Assembly (NCBI GenBank): GCA_026421105.1
Contig: JAPKDI010000045.1
Coordinates: 1-8,146 of the forward strand
Source: Alphaproteobacteria bacterium
GTDB lineage: Bacteria > Pseudomonadota > Alphaproteobacteria > SHVP01
Direction: 5' to 3'
DNA: 8,146 bases
Shown one piece after another: positions 1 to 5,772 of this stretch. The translations under genes were made by a program, and so were the position numbers. How positions within the stretch are numbered: position 1 is the stretch's first letter; every line of letters begins with the position of its first letter. The notes under the pieces are model-generated. The model saw only the letters and a list, made by a program, of their open reading frames with translations, ran no database searches and was not told the DNA's origin.

Positions 1-98
1 CAATAATCTTGGTGACGGAGTCCTGTCTGCTCTGAGGCGGCCCCTTCTCCTGCCATTAGGGAACTCAACCGGCTCAGCAGTTCGCCCGGTCCAGCCAT
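1..98 (-). CDS. ptsP: PtsP (phosphoenolpyruvate-protein phosphotransferase, nitrogen PTS enzyme I), 5' end only, apparently frameshifted
   Basis: PtsP passes phosphate from phosphoenolpyruvate to NPr in the regulatory nitrogen phosphotransferase system, in the cytoplasm. Only the first ~32 codons lie in the window; the gene runs off the left edge. From ATG 98-96 the peptide begins MAGPGELLSRLSSLMAGEG, which resembles the extreme N-terminus of alphaproteobacterial PtsP (a basic helix ending in LMAG-x-G). After that, the expected residues (Q-x-R-x-D-x-V-x-K-I-I) appear only in the next frame, so one extra base seems to sit in the G run on the minus strand (plus-strand C run at 41-44). A weak AGGG (106-103) precedes the ATG, and the flavoprotein stop lies 14 bases upstream, as in an operon. 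Position after lysC also fits PtsP. The identification rests on about 30 residues and remembered synteny. The frameshift could be real decay or a sequencing error. Confidence 0.5.
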   Translation of the reverse strand, partial: MAGPGELLSRLSSLMAGEGAASEQTGLRHQDY

Positions 99-112
99 GG
101 AACCCTAGCTCA

Positions 113-1177
113 TCACATCGGCTGTGCTCGCAGGGACGACGTAGGGGCTGCCAAAATACCCAGCGCTTCGACCGCCTCTTCAATCAAATGGCCTATAATA
201 TCTTCGGTCGGTTCCTCAGTCGTGACGAGACCAACACTTTGGCCCGCCATGACCGAGCCTAGGTCAACGTCGCCGTCAATCGCCGCTCTGCGCAGCGCGC
301 CAGCCCAAAACCGTTCAATCGCCAATTGTGCGTCAACCTGGGAGAGCGCGCCGGAGTCGACACCCGCAATAACTTCGCGCTGTTTTTCCATGAAGAGCCG
401 CGTGCCGTTGTTCGCAAGCGCCCGCACCGGGATCACTGGGAAACGTTCATCCAGTTGGACTGACAAGACGGCGTCACGCGCGTGTCCGCGAAAGAACGCC
501 TGCTTGAACTTTGGGTGCGCGATACATTCAGTGGCCCCGACAAATCGCGTTCCCATCTGCACGCCCGACGCACCGGCGCCAAGGTACATTGCAATGGCCG
601 CACCCCGCCCAATGCCACCGGCAACAAAAACAGGTACGTCGCGTATGAAAGGCAGAATTTCTTGCGCCAAAACGCCGGTCGAGACCGGTCCAATATGACC
701 CCCCGCCTCCATGCCCTCGATGACGAGCGCGTCGACTCCGTTACGCACTAAACGTTTCGCAAGCGCGAGTGCTGGCGCAAATGCTAACACTTTGATGCCG
801 GCGTCTTTGAGGCGACTAATCGCCGTCGCGGACGCCCGCCCGCCTGCCAGCGCAACGTGGCTGACATTGTGCGCCGCGCACGTATCAATCAGTTTGGTAA
901 GTTCTGGATGCATTGTGATGAGATTGACGCCAAAAGGACGCTTCGTGCGTTCAGCGGTCGCGGCAATCTCCGCGCCGAGATCGTCAGGGCCCAACGAGCC
1001 GCATGCGATCACGCCAAACCCACCTGCATTGGAGATTGCCGACACGAGATGACGATCAGAGAGCCAACTCATTGCGCCGCCAAGAATTGCGTACTCGCTA
1101 CCCAAAAACTCGCGGCCACGCCGCCAGAGCCAATCTAGTTTTGCGGCTGCCTCGGCGCGAGCGCCCTCATCCATCAT
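113..1177 (-). CDS. Nitronate monooxygenase / NAD(P)H:quinone reductase-like FMN flavoprotein (NPD family)
   Basis: A TIM-barrel, FMN-binding oxidoreductase of the 2-nitropropane dioxygenase family, about 354 residues and full length for the group. Visible motifs, numbered from ATG 1177: GGAMSW at 33-38, SNAGGFG at 49-55, GVNLIT at 83-88, EAGGHIGP at 157-164 (the His aligns with the catalytic His of nitronate monooxygenases), and the FMN phosphate loops AGGIGRG at 186-192 and GVQMGTRF at 205-212. The G-x-M-x-W N-terminal motif resembles, from memory, the Pseudomonas PA1024 type, which is an NADH:quinone reductase rather than a nitronate oxidase, so substrate assignment is open. The start at 1177 (or the next codon, 1174) overlaps the 3' end of lysC by 8-11 bases, suggesting translational coupling; an in-frame ATG at 1204 lies deeper inside lysC and is less likely. 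The family also includes FabK-like enoyl reductases, which I cannot exclude. The family call is secure; the exact reaction is not. Confidence 0.9.
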   Translation of the reverse strand: MMDEGARAEAAAKLDWLWRRGREFLGSEYAILGGAMSWLSDRHLVSAISNAGGFGVIACGSLGPDDLGAEIAATAERTKRPFGVNLITMHPELTKLIDTCAAHNVSHVALAGGRASATAISRLKDAGIKVLAFAPALALAKRLVRNGVDALVIEGMEAGGHIGPVSTGVLAQEILPFIRDVPVFVAGGIGRGAAIAMYLGAGASGVQMGTRFVGATECIAHPKFKQAFFRGHARDAVLSVQLDERFPVIPVRALANNGTRLFMEKQREVIAGVDSGALSQVDAQLAIERFWAGALRRAAIDGDVDLGSVMAGQSVGLVTTEEPTEDIIGHLIEEAVEALGILAAPTSSLRAQPM

Positions 1178-2387
1178 CGAGTCCGTAGGCGGTATGCAAA
1201 GCACGTAGCGCGAGTTCGGTGTATTCCTCTTCGATCAAGACGCTAACTTTGATTTCCGACGTCGAAATAACCTGAATATTGATGCCTCGTTCAGCAAGCG
1301 TCGCAAACATGCGCTGTGCGACGCCCGCGTGACTGCGCATCCCAACACCAATGACAGAAACTTTCGTTACGTCTTCGTCAGCCTTGAGCTCCTCGTAATC
1401 GATCTCAGGCCGGGCCTTCTCAAGAACCGCGACAGCACGTTCGAGATGCGACCGCGTGACGGTAAAGGTTAGGTCGGTCGACTTGTCGCTCTGCGAAATA
1501 TTCTGAACAATCATGTCGACGTTAATGTTGGCATCCGCAAGCGGTCCGAATACCGCTGCAGCGATGCCCGGCCTATCGGCGACCCGACGCAGAGTAATTT
1601 TGGCCTCGTCACGCGAGTAGGCGATGCCGCTAACAATCTCTTTTTCCACAATCTCATCCTCGTCGACAACGAATGTCCCCGGTGTGTCGTTGAAACTCGA
1701 AAGAACCTGAAGCCGTACGCCGTAGTTCATCGCCAGTTCAACGGACCGCGTCTGGAGCACCTTTGCACCGAGCGACGCCAACTCGAGCATCTCCTCGTAG
1801 GTGATCTTGTCGAGTTTCCGCGCCCTGGTGACGATGCGGGGGTCCGAAGTGTAGATCCCATCGACATCGGTAAAAATATCGCAACGTTCGGCCTTTAGCG
1901 CAGTTGCGAACGCGACGGCACTCGTATCGGTGCCACCCCGTCCGAGCGTCGTTATTCGGTTGTCAACACTCAGACCCTGGAAGCCAGCGATAACGGCAAC
2001 CTGTCGCTCTTCAAATCGCTGTTGAATCGCTTGAACGTCAATCTCCTGAATGCGAGCCGACCCGTGTGAAGAATCTGTTCGGATCGGCAGCTGCCAACCG
2101 AGCCACGACCGTGCAGAAATCCCCATCTCTTGGAGAATGATTGCAAAAAGGCCCGCCGTGATCTGCTCTCCCGTAGAGACTACGGCGTCATACTCTCGCG
2201 TGTCGTGAAGTTCGGCGGCCTCGCCGGTCCATTGGACCAATTGGTTGGTCGTACCCGCCATCGCCGACACGACGACAACAACGTTGTTGCCACTGTCATA
2301 CTCCGACTTAGTTCTGAGAGCCGCATTCCTGATGCGCTCAAGGTTGGCAACGGATGTGCCGCCGAATTTCTGAACAATAACAGACAT
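1167..2387 (-). CDS. lysC: Aspartate kinase, monofunctional, with two regulatory ACT domains
   Basis: Aspartokinase phosphorylates L-aspartate, the committed cytoplasmic step toward lysine, diaminopimelate, threonine and methionine. The protein is 406 residues, normal for the monofunctional bacterial type. The amino-acid-kinase domain carries KFGGTS at 7-12, GRGGTDTSA at 149-157 and FTDVDGIYTSDPR at 172-184. Two ACT domains follow, at roughly 262-325 and 342-400, with NINVDMIVQNIS (288-299) and INIQVISTSE (369-378), typical of lysine/threonine feedback-controlled enzymes. ATG 2387 is chosen because it places the KFGGTS strand at the usual distance from the N-terminus; the frame stays open to an upstream ATG at 2516, but those 43 residues look non-coding. 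The Shine-Dalgarno sequence is weak (a GGG a few bases upstream). lysC diverges from ubiG across a 129-base gap, and its stop codon overlaps the start of the downstream flavoprotein. Confidence 0.97.
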   Translation of the reverse strand: MSVIVQKFGGTSVANLERIRNAALRTKSEYDSGNNVVVVVSAMAGTTNQLVQWTGEAAELHDTREYDAVVSTGEQITAGLFAIILQEMGISARSWLGWQLPIRTDSSHGSARIQEIDVQAIQQRFEERQVAVIAGFQGLSVDNRITTLGRGGTDTSAVAFATALKAERCDIFTDVDGIYTSDPRIVTRARKLDKITYEEMLELASLGAKVLQTRSVELAMNYGVRLQVLSSFNDTPGTFVVDEDEIVEKEIVSGIAYSRDEAKITLRRVADRPGIAAAVFGPLADANINVDMIVQNISQSDKSTDLTFTVTRSHLERAVAVLEKARPEIDYEELKADEDVTKVSVIGVGMRSHAGVAQRMFATLAERGINIQVISTSEIKVSVLIEEEYTELALRALHTAYGLDDG

Positions 2388-2452
2388 AGAACCCGGAATA
2401 GACTTGGCGGCAGCCAACTGCCACTCTTGACTGCGTTGCCCGGAGCTATTTC

Positions 2453-2502
2453 TTGTTCCGGTAGGTAAGCCTATACATATAGACGACGCCAATTTCAGGC
2501 AA
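2453..2502. promoter_or_regulatory. Candidate shared promoter region between divergent lysC and ubiG
   Basis: The 129-base gap 2388-2516 must hold the 5' signals of both lysC (minus) and ubiG (plus). Its one AT-rich patch is CTATACATATAG at 2471-2482, an imperfect palindrome that could supply a -10 element in both directions. On the plus strand, TTGTTC at 2453-2458 lies 17 bases before CATATA (2476-2481). On the minus strand, TTGCCT (2502-2497) lies 17 bases before TATGTA (2479-2474). Each hexamer matches the sigma-70 consensus at only about half its positions, so this is a suggestion. Confidence 0.3.
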
Positions 2503-2504
2503 GC

Positions 2505-2508
2505 AAGG
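2505..2508 (+). promoter_or_regulatory. Shine-Dalgarno AAGG supporting the GTG start of ubiG
   Basis: AAGG sits 8 bases before GTG 2517. The nearby ATG at 2515 is out of frame and followed at once by TGA, so this site and the protein alignment together fix GTG 2517 as the likely start. Confidence 0.5.
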
Positions 2509-2516
2509 CAACACAT

Positions 2517-3272
2517 GTGACGGCGAATACGGCCACTGCTGGGTCCTCGATTGACGATGTTGAGGTTGATCGGTTTAGCAAAATGTCGGCCCTTTGGTGG
2601 GACGCCGACGGTCCATTTCGACCGCTACATCAGCTAAATCCGGTCCGCCTACAGTACATCAGAGACCACCTTTGTCGCCAATTCGACCGCGACCCATCCC
2701 GGCCGCGCCCACTAGATGGTCTGCGCATTGCTGACATCGGGTGTGGTGGCGGCCTCCTGTGCGAACCAATGAGACGGCTGGGTGCCGCCGTTGTCGGCGT
2801 CGACCCCTCCGAGGAGAACATCAAGGCTGCCAAAGCCCATGCCGCCACCATGGAACTTGATATCGACTACGTTCAGGCAACGGCCGAAGACCTGTCAGCG
2901 TGGGGCGAAAAATTTGACGTCGTCTTGAACATGGAGGTCGTCGAGCACGTTGCCGATGTACCTGGGTTCCTCCAGGCTTGCGCAAGCCTCTTTCGGTCAG
3001 ACGATTCAAGCATGGTGGTCGCGACGCTGAACCGAACTGTGAAGGCATACCTTCTGGCGATCGTCGGCGCGGAATATATCCTCGGATGGCTCCCGAAAGG
3101 AACTCACGACTGGAACCGATTCATCCGGCCATCAGAATTTCGGCGCTATCTGGCCGCAGTAAATTTGGAGATCAAAGATCTAAGCGGGATCTCCTACGAA
3201 CCCGTCTCACGAGGATGGCGCTTATCTTCGAACCTCGCAGTGAACTATATGGGGTTCGTGATAAAGCCTTAG
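2517..3272 (+). CDS. ubiG: Ubiquinone biosynthesis O-methyltransferase UbiG
   Basis: UbiG carries out both SAM-dependent O-methylations of ubiquinone synthesis (the early hydroxy-polyprenyl intermediate and the final demethylubiquinol step), at the inner face of the cytoplasmic membrane. The protein is 251 residues, standard length. An N-terminal helix with FSKMSALWWDADGPFRPLH (20-38) is the UbiG signature, followed by SAM motif I DIGCGGGLL (73-81), the acidic residue of motif II in VDPSE (95-99), NMEVVEHV (138-145), and the UbiG-specific stretch LNRTVKAYLL to GTHDW (171-199). The usual C-terminal W-x-L-S ... VNYM is present (234-245). The start is GTG 2517, backed by AAGG at 2505. It diverges from lysC, and its TAG overlaps the TAA of the convergent DUF1178 gene. 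Confidence 0.97.
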   Translation: MTANTATAGSSIDDVEVDRFSKMSALWWDADGPFRPLHQLNPVRLQYIRDHLCRQFDRDPSRPRPLDGLRIADIGCGGGLLCEPMRRLGAAVVGVDPSEENIKAAKAHAATMELDIDYVQATAEDLSAWGEKFDVVLNMEVVEHVADVPGFLQACASLFRSDDSSMVVATLNRTVKAYLLAIVGAEYILGWLPKGTHDWNRFIRPSEFRRYLAAVNLEIKDLSGISYEPVSRGWRLSSNLAVNYMGFVIKP

Positions 3273-3718
3273 GCATCTTCCTTCGTGGGCCACGGAAGCA
3301 CGCCGAACTCCACCCCGTCGTCGCGCAAATCAACCGCCTCGTCCGGGGTCATTTCTCCGTAGATATCGCGATGCTCGGTTTCGCCGAAGTGAATCTTTTT
3401 GGCCTCTTCGGCGAACCCCGCGCCGACATGCTCAAAGTTCTGTTCAACCTGACCCCGAACGGCGCGTGCCAGACGCATTAACTCCGCACCCTTTTCAGAT
3501 CCACCCGACGCCGCCGGTAGTTGGGTCTTAGGCGCCGCTGGAGCGCGATCACCGCCCGCCGAAACGTTCGGCGACATCAGCGATTTTTCGAGCTCGACGC
3601 TGCCACAGATCGGACACAACAGCTCACCGGTTTTGGCCTGCTCTTCATAGGCGTCACTGTTCGAGAACCAAGCCTCGAAAACGTGATCGTGTGGGCAGCG
3701 AAGATCGAACGAAATCAT
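3269..3718 (-). CDS. DUF1178 family protein (small zinc-ribbon-like protein, unknown function)
   Basis: A conserved proteobacterial protein with no established function; 149 residues, the usual length. It begins with MISFDLRCPHDHVFEAWF; C8 with H10/H12, and C35-x2-C38 in LLCPICGS, look like a zinc ribbon. A low-complexity Ala/Pro/Gly linker (about 53-75) leads to a C-terminal region with the family signature GFAEEAKKIHFGETEHRDIYG (101-121) and an acidic stretch ending LPWP. ATG 3718 is chosen over an upstream in-frame ATG (3790) because it begins the conserved MI-x-FDLxC motif; the leader before it resembles no family member. A purine-rich AGAGAC (3731-3726) is the only ribosome-binding candidate. 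It is the last gene of the minus-strand block and ends inside the stop codon of ubiG. Confidence 0.92.
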   Translation of the reverse strand: MISFDLRCPHDHVFEAWFSNSDAYEEQAKTGELLCPICGSVELEKSLMSPNVSAGGDRAPAAPKTQLPAASGGSEKGAELMRLARAVRGQVEQNFEHVGAGFAEEAKKIHFGETEHRDIYGEMTPDEAVDLRDDGVEFGVLPWPTKEDA

Positions 3719-3747
3719 AGTCGATGTCTCTAGATTTTCTCTTTTTC

Positions 3748-3774
3748 GATATAGAACAGGCCCTCGGTTTTCAA
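3748..3774 (-). promoter_or_regulatory. Weak candidate promoter upstream of DUF1178
   Basis: The 99-base gap 3719-3817 between the amidase stop and the DUF1178 start is longer than the other gaps in this block. It contains TTGAAA (3774-3769) and an AT-rich TATATC (3753-3748) on the minus strand. The 15-base spacing is shorter than the usual 17, so this may be chance; DUF1178 may simply be read from the upstream operon. No other structure was seen in this gap. Confidence 0.2.
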
Positions 3775-3817
3775 GGACAGGTTCGACCACATCATGGGCC
3801 TAAACGGCAATGTACCC

Positions 3818-4630
3818 TTACGGAGCCGCGAAGTCCGTTGTCGTGCTCCATGCGGAGATCGACTCTCGAGCGGACTTGATCCGGGCAAGGTCGAGATCGG
3901 CATACGACACACCCACCGTCTCGCCAGCATCGAGAATAACCTCACCCCACGGCGCGACCACCATCGAATGCCCATAGGTCACTCTTTTCGCGGGGTGACT
4001 ACCGACCTGGGCCGGCGCCACAACGTAGGCCCCGGTTTCGATTGCACGGGCCCGGAGCAAGACCGTCCAATGAGCCCGCCCCGTGGTCGCCGTGAAGGCT
4101 GACGGAACAGTGATGACCTGTGCCCCAGCTTGACCGAGCAAGCGGTAGAGCGATGGAAATCTGATGTCGTAGCAAATCGTCATGCCAAGTCGTATCCCAC
4201 CCAAATCGGCTGTCACAGCAGCCGATCCAGGTCGGTAATTGCGAGACTCGTTATAGACCTCACCATTAAGTAGGGTGACGTCGAACATGTGAATCTTGTC
4301 GTACCGCGCCGCAATCGCGCCATCAGGGCCGAACAGGAGAGATCGATTAAAAATGCGGCCGTCGCCCGCCGCAACGCCAATAGACCCAGCAAGCACCCAT
4401 CTGCCCACTGTCGCGGCGAGGTTAGAGAAGTGGGCGACCGCCGGATGTTCGGCCTCTTCAACAGCATGGTGCAGTAGCTGCGCACGATCTGCCGCCATGA
4501 GTGAAACATTTTCGGGCGTCGTAATAAGGTTGGCGCCTGCGGCGCCAGCCTCTTTTACGCATTCGCCGACAACTGCGAGATTTCTGGCCATGTCGTCGCC
4601 AGCGCAGACTTGCACGCAGGCGACTTTCAT
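3818..4630 (-). CDS. Carbon-nitrogen hydrolase, Nit1/Nit2-like amidase (likely deaminated-glutathione amidase or omega-amidase)
   Basis: A nitrilase-superfamily amidase of 270 residues, full length. The catalytic triad is visible as E40 (TTPEN), K112 (YDKIHMFD) and C153 (TICYDIRFP). The substrate-loop sequence NYRPG (131-135) and LLRARAIE (191-198) are typical of the Nit1/Nit2 branch. Nit1 enzymes remove deaminated glutathione and Nit2 enzymes hydrolyse alpha-ketoglutaramate; the neighbouring glutaredoxin gene makes the glutathione-repair role the more attractive one, but that is inference. The start ATG 4630 follows AAGG by 7 bases, and that AAGG overlaps the grxC stop, so the two genes are closely coupled. 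The last ~15 residues (SAWSTTTDFAAP) depart from the basic R-H-D-R-x-F tail I expect of relatives, with no frameshift visible. Confidence 0.92.
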   Translation of the reverse strand: MKVACVQVCAGDDMARNLAVVGECVKEAGAAGANLITTPENVSLMAADRAQLLHHAVEEAEHPAVAHFSNLAATVGRWVLAGSIGVAAGDGRIFNRSLLFGPDGAIAARYDKIHMFDVTLLNGEVYNESRNYRPGSAAVTADLGGIRLGMTICYDIRFPSLYRLLGQAGAQVITVPSAFTATTGRAHWTVLLRARAIETGAYVVAPAQVGSHPAKRVTYGHSMVVAPWGEVILDAGETVGVSYADLDLARIKSARESISAWSTTTDFAAP

Positions 4631-4637
4631 CTCGAAA

Positions 4638-4641
4638 CCTT
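4638..4641 (-). promoter_or_regulatory. Shine-Dalgarno AAGG of the amidase, overlapping the grxC stop codon
   Basis: On the minus strand the grxC stop TAA (4642-4640) runs into AAGG (4641-4638), which lies 7 bases before the amidase ATG at 4630. The overlap implies co-transcription and probably coupled translation of grxC and the amidase. Confidence 0.6.
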
Positions 4642-4906
4642 ATGCAGCTGGCTGAGAAAGCATTGAGTCGAGGCGACCGTCGCGCTCAAGCGCGTAGAGC
4701 TCGTCGCACCCGCCGATACCATCGCCGTTGATAAAAATTTGAGGCACGGTATGGCGCCCCTCTGCTCGCACGGACATCTCGCCGCGTTTGGAATTACTAA
4801 ATGTGACGTCAACTTCATTGTAGTCGACCCCCTTCTTCTTGAGAAGATTCTTCGCACGTGCGCAGAACCCGCACATCATCGTCGTATAAATCTCAATTTC
4901 TGCCAT
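4640..4906 (-). CDS. grxC: Glutaredoxin 3 (GrxC family)
   Basis: A small cytoplasmic dithiol glutaredoxin that uses glutathione to reduce protein disulfides and mixed disulfides. It is 88 residues, as expected. Active site C12-G-F-C15 follows the first strand EIYTT; TVPQIFI (53-59) carries the cis-proline and GGCDEL (65-70) the glutathione-binding loop. The active site is CGFC rather than CPYC, a variant I recall from alphaproteobacteria. ATG 4906 gives the normal N-terminus; an upstream in-frame ATG (4990) adds a 28-residue leader unlike the family. There is no good Shine-Dalgarno sequence. The gap 4907-4993 has a weak minus-strand promoter-like pair (TTGCAA, then TTACTC after 17 bases), so grxC may be transcribed independently of the dead comF upstream. 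Confidence 0.96.
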   Translation of the reverse strand: MAEIEIYTTMMCGFCARAKNLLKKKGVDYNEVDVTFSNSKRGEMSVRAEGRHTVPQIFINGDGIGGCDELYALERDGRLDSMLSQPAA

Positions 4907-4993
4907 GGGCCCGCTGCCGGAGTAAATAAGTACATTCCTAGAGTAAGTGTCTCGGCATTCTGTTTGCAACAGGTCTTCCGTCTGCGTCACAAA

Positions 4994-5740
4994 TCAGGTG
5001 AACGAGGTCGCACACGGGAGCGTCACAACGTCAACCTGCGACGCTCCCATGCTCAATAGGGCGCGGATGGACGCCGTAACGGTTGTACCCGTTGTCAGAC
5101 TGCAGTCGATAAGGATTATGTGTTGCCCCTAGGCTTCTGCCGCGCAGCCTCGGTTGGAGCGATCATTCAGCGTAGGTTCTTCCCCTGAGCGTTGCGGCCT
5201 AGCCCACTCAGAGTGGGCATACACCTTGTGCGCTGAAAGGCGGTCGCGACGACCTCGATATCGGCAACAGCACCCAGGCCATGGGCAAGAACAGCCGATT
5301 GATTGTAGCGCCGCCGGAGCAAACGATCAGGGTGACATCGGCACGGGGTCGACAACGTTAGCGTCGGCAATAAGCTTCTCTCCCGCCGCGTACAGCCAAG
5401 AAACAACGAAGGGTGCTAAATCCAGTCGGTCGCCATGCTTGAAGGCAAAGATGAGGTTTTATGACCCATCGTCATAGGTCATGGCCGCACACGCACGTTC
5501 AAAGGGCGGCGACCGAGACAGGCAGGTGCCGCGCCAACTATCGGCAACTGCATCGCAGTCGAAAGGCAGGCCTCATCGCGCGCAGAAGTCTGGAACGACG
5601 AACCGCATCTTCGACCCGCACGTCGGACACAGGCTGGTTCTTTGCACGAATGCTCTACAAATCGGGCACTGTCTTAGCACGATGAAATCCAGCGCCGCGT
5701 CGGCAATGCCAGACCCAAGTCGACGAATTCCCTCGATCAC
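4994..5740 (-). pseudogene. comF: comF pseudogene (ComF/GntX-type phosphoribosyltransferase-like protein)
   Basis: ComF proteins have an N-terminal four-cysteine zinc finger and a phosphoribosyltransferase fold, and are tied to DNA uptake in naturally competent bacteria. All parts are recognisable on the minus strand, but in broken frames. From a likely GTG (5740): CPIC and CPTC cysteine pairs, MRFVVPDFCAR, then TGA (5575-5573) where relatives have Cys before GLPF. Then YDDGS, TAA (5461-5459), FAFKHGDRLDLAPF, and VPM followed by an apparent extra T at 5335. In the next frame comes RLLRRRYNQSAVLA to GLGRNAQGKNLR with TGA (5169-5167), where Gly is expected. The frame is restored before 5119, where the PRPP motif reads LIDCSLTTGTT instead of LIDDVLTTGAT, and the remnant ends at TGA 4996-4994. 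Three stops, two frameshifts and a lost PRPP-loop Asp argue for true decay. It lies between the MDR oxidoreductase (32 bases upstream) and grxC. Confidence 0.93.
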
Positions 5741-5772
5741 TCCCAGCGTTATGGACGGAGGGAACTTGTCTT

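Noticed and set aside
222..1138. Several plus-strand open frames of 60-160 codons opposite the flavoprotein
   Set aside because: They are antisense shadows with Arg/Pro/Ser-rich composition and no recognisable motifs; the minus-strand flavoprotein explains the region.
1736..1741. Possible internal start for a LysC beta subunit near Met220
   Set aside because: Some bacteria make such a subunit, but no Shine-Dalgarno sequence precedes this ATG and the position is not diagnostic.
2388..2516. Upstream in-frame extension of lysC to an ATG at 2516
   Set aside because: Aspartokinases begin just before the KFGGTS strand; the extra 43 residues look like translated promoter DNA abutting the ubiG start.
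3818..3860. Possible frameshift at the C-terminus of the carbon-nitrogen hydrolase
   Set aside because: The tail differs from the expected basic motif, but neither alternative frame restores it and the length is normal, so divergence is the simpler reading.
4835..4850. Inverted repeat CTTCTTGAGAAG
   Set aside because: It falls in the grxC codons for LLKKK, where lysine and leucine codons generate it; no regulatory context.
5202..5218. Perfect 17-base palindrome GCCCACTC-A-GAGTGGGC inside the comF remnant
   Set aside because: It lies within sequence that still aligns to ComF, has no T run after it on either strand and is not repeated in the window, so it is not a terminator or an evident operator.
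5167..5406. 79-codon minus-strand open frame as a separate small gene
   Set aside because: It is a fragment of the comF pseudogene (RLLRRRYNQSAVLA region) between a frameshift and a stop, not an independent gene.
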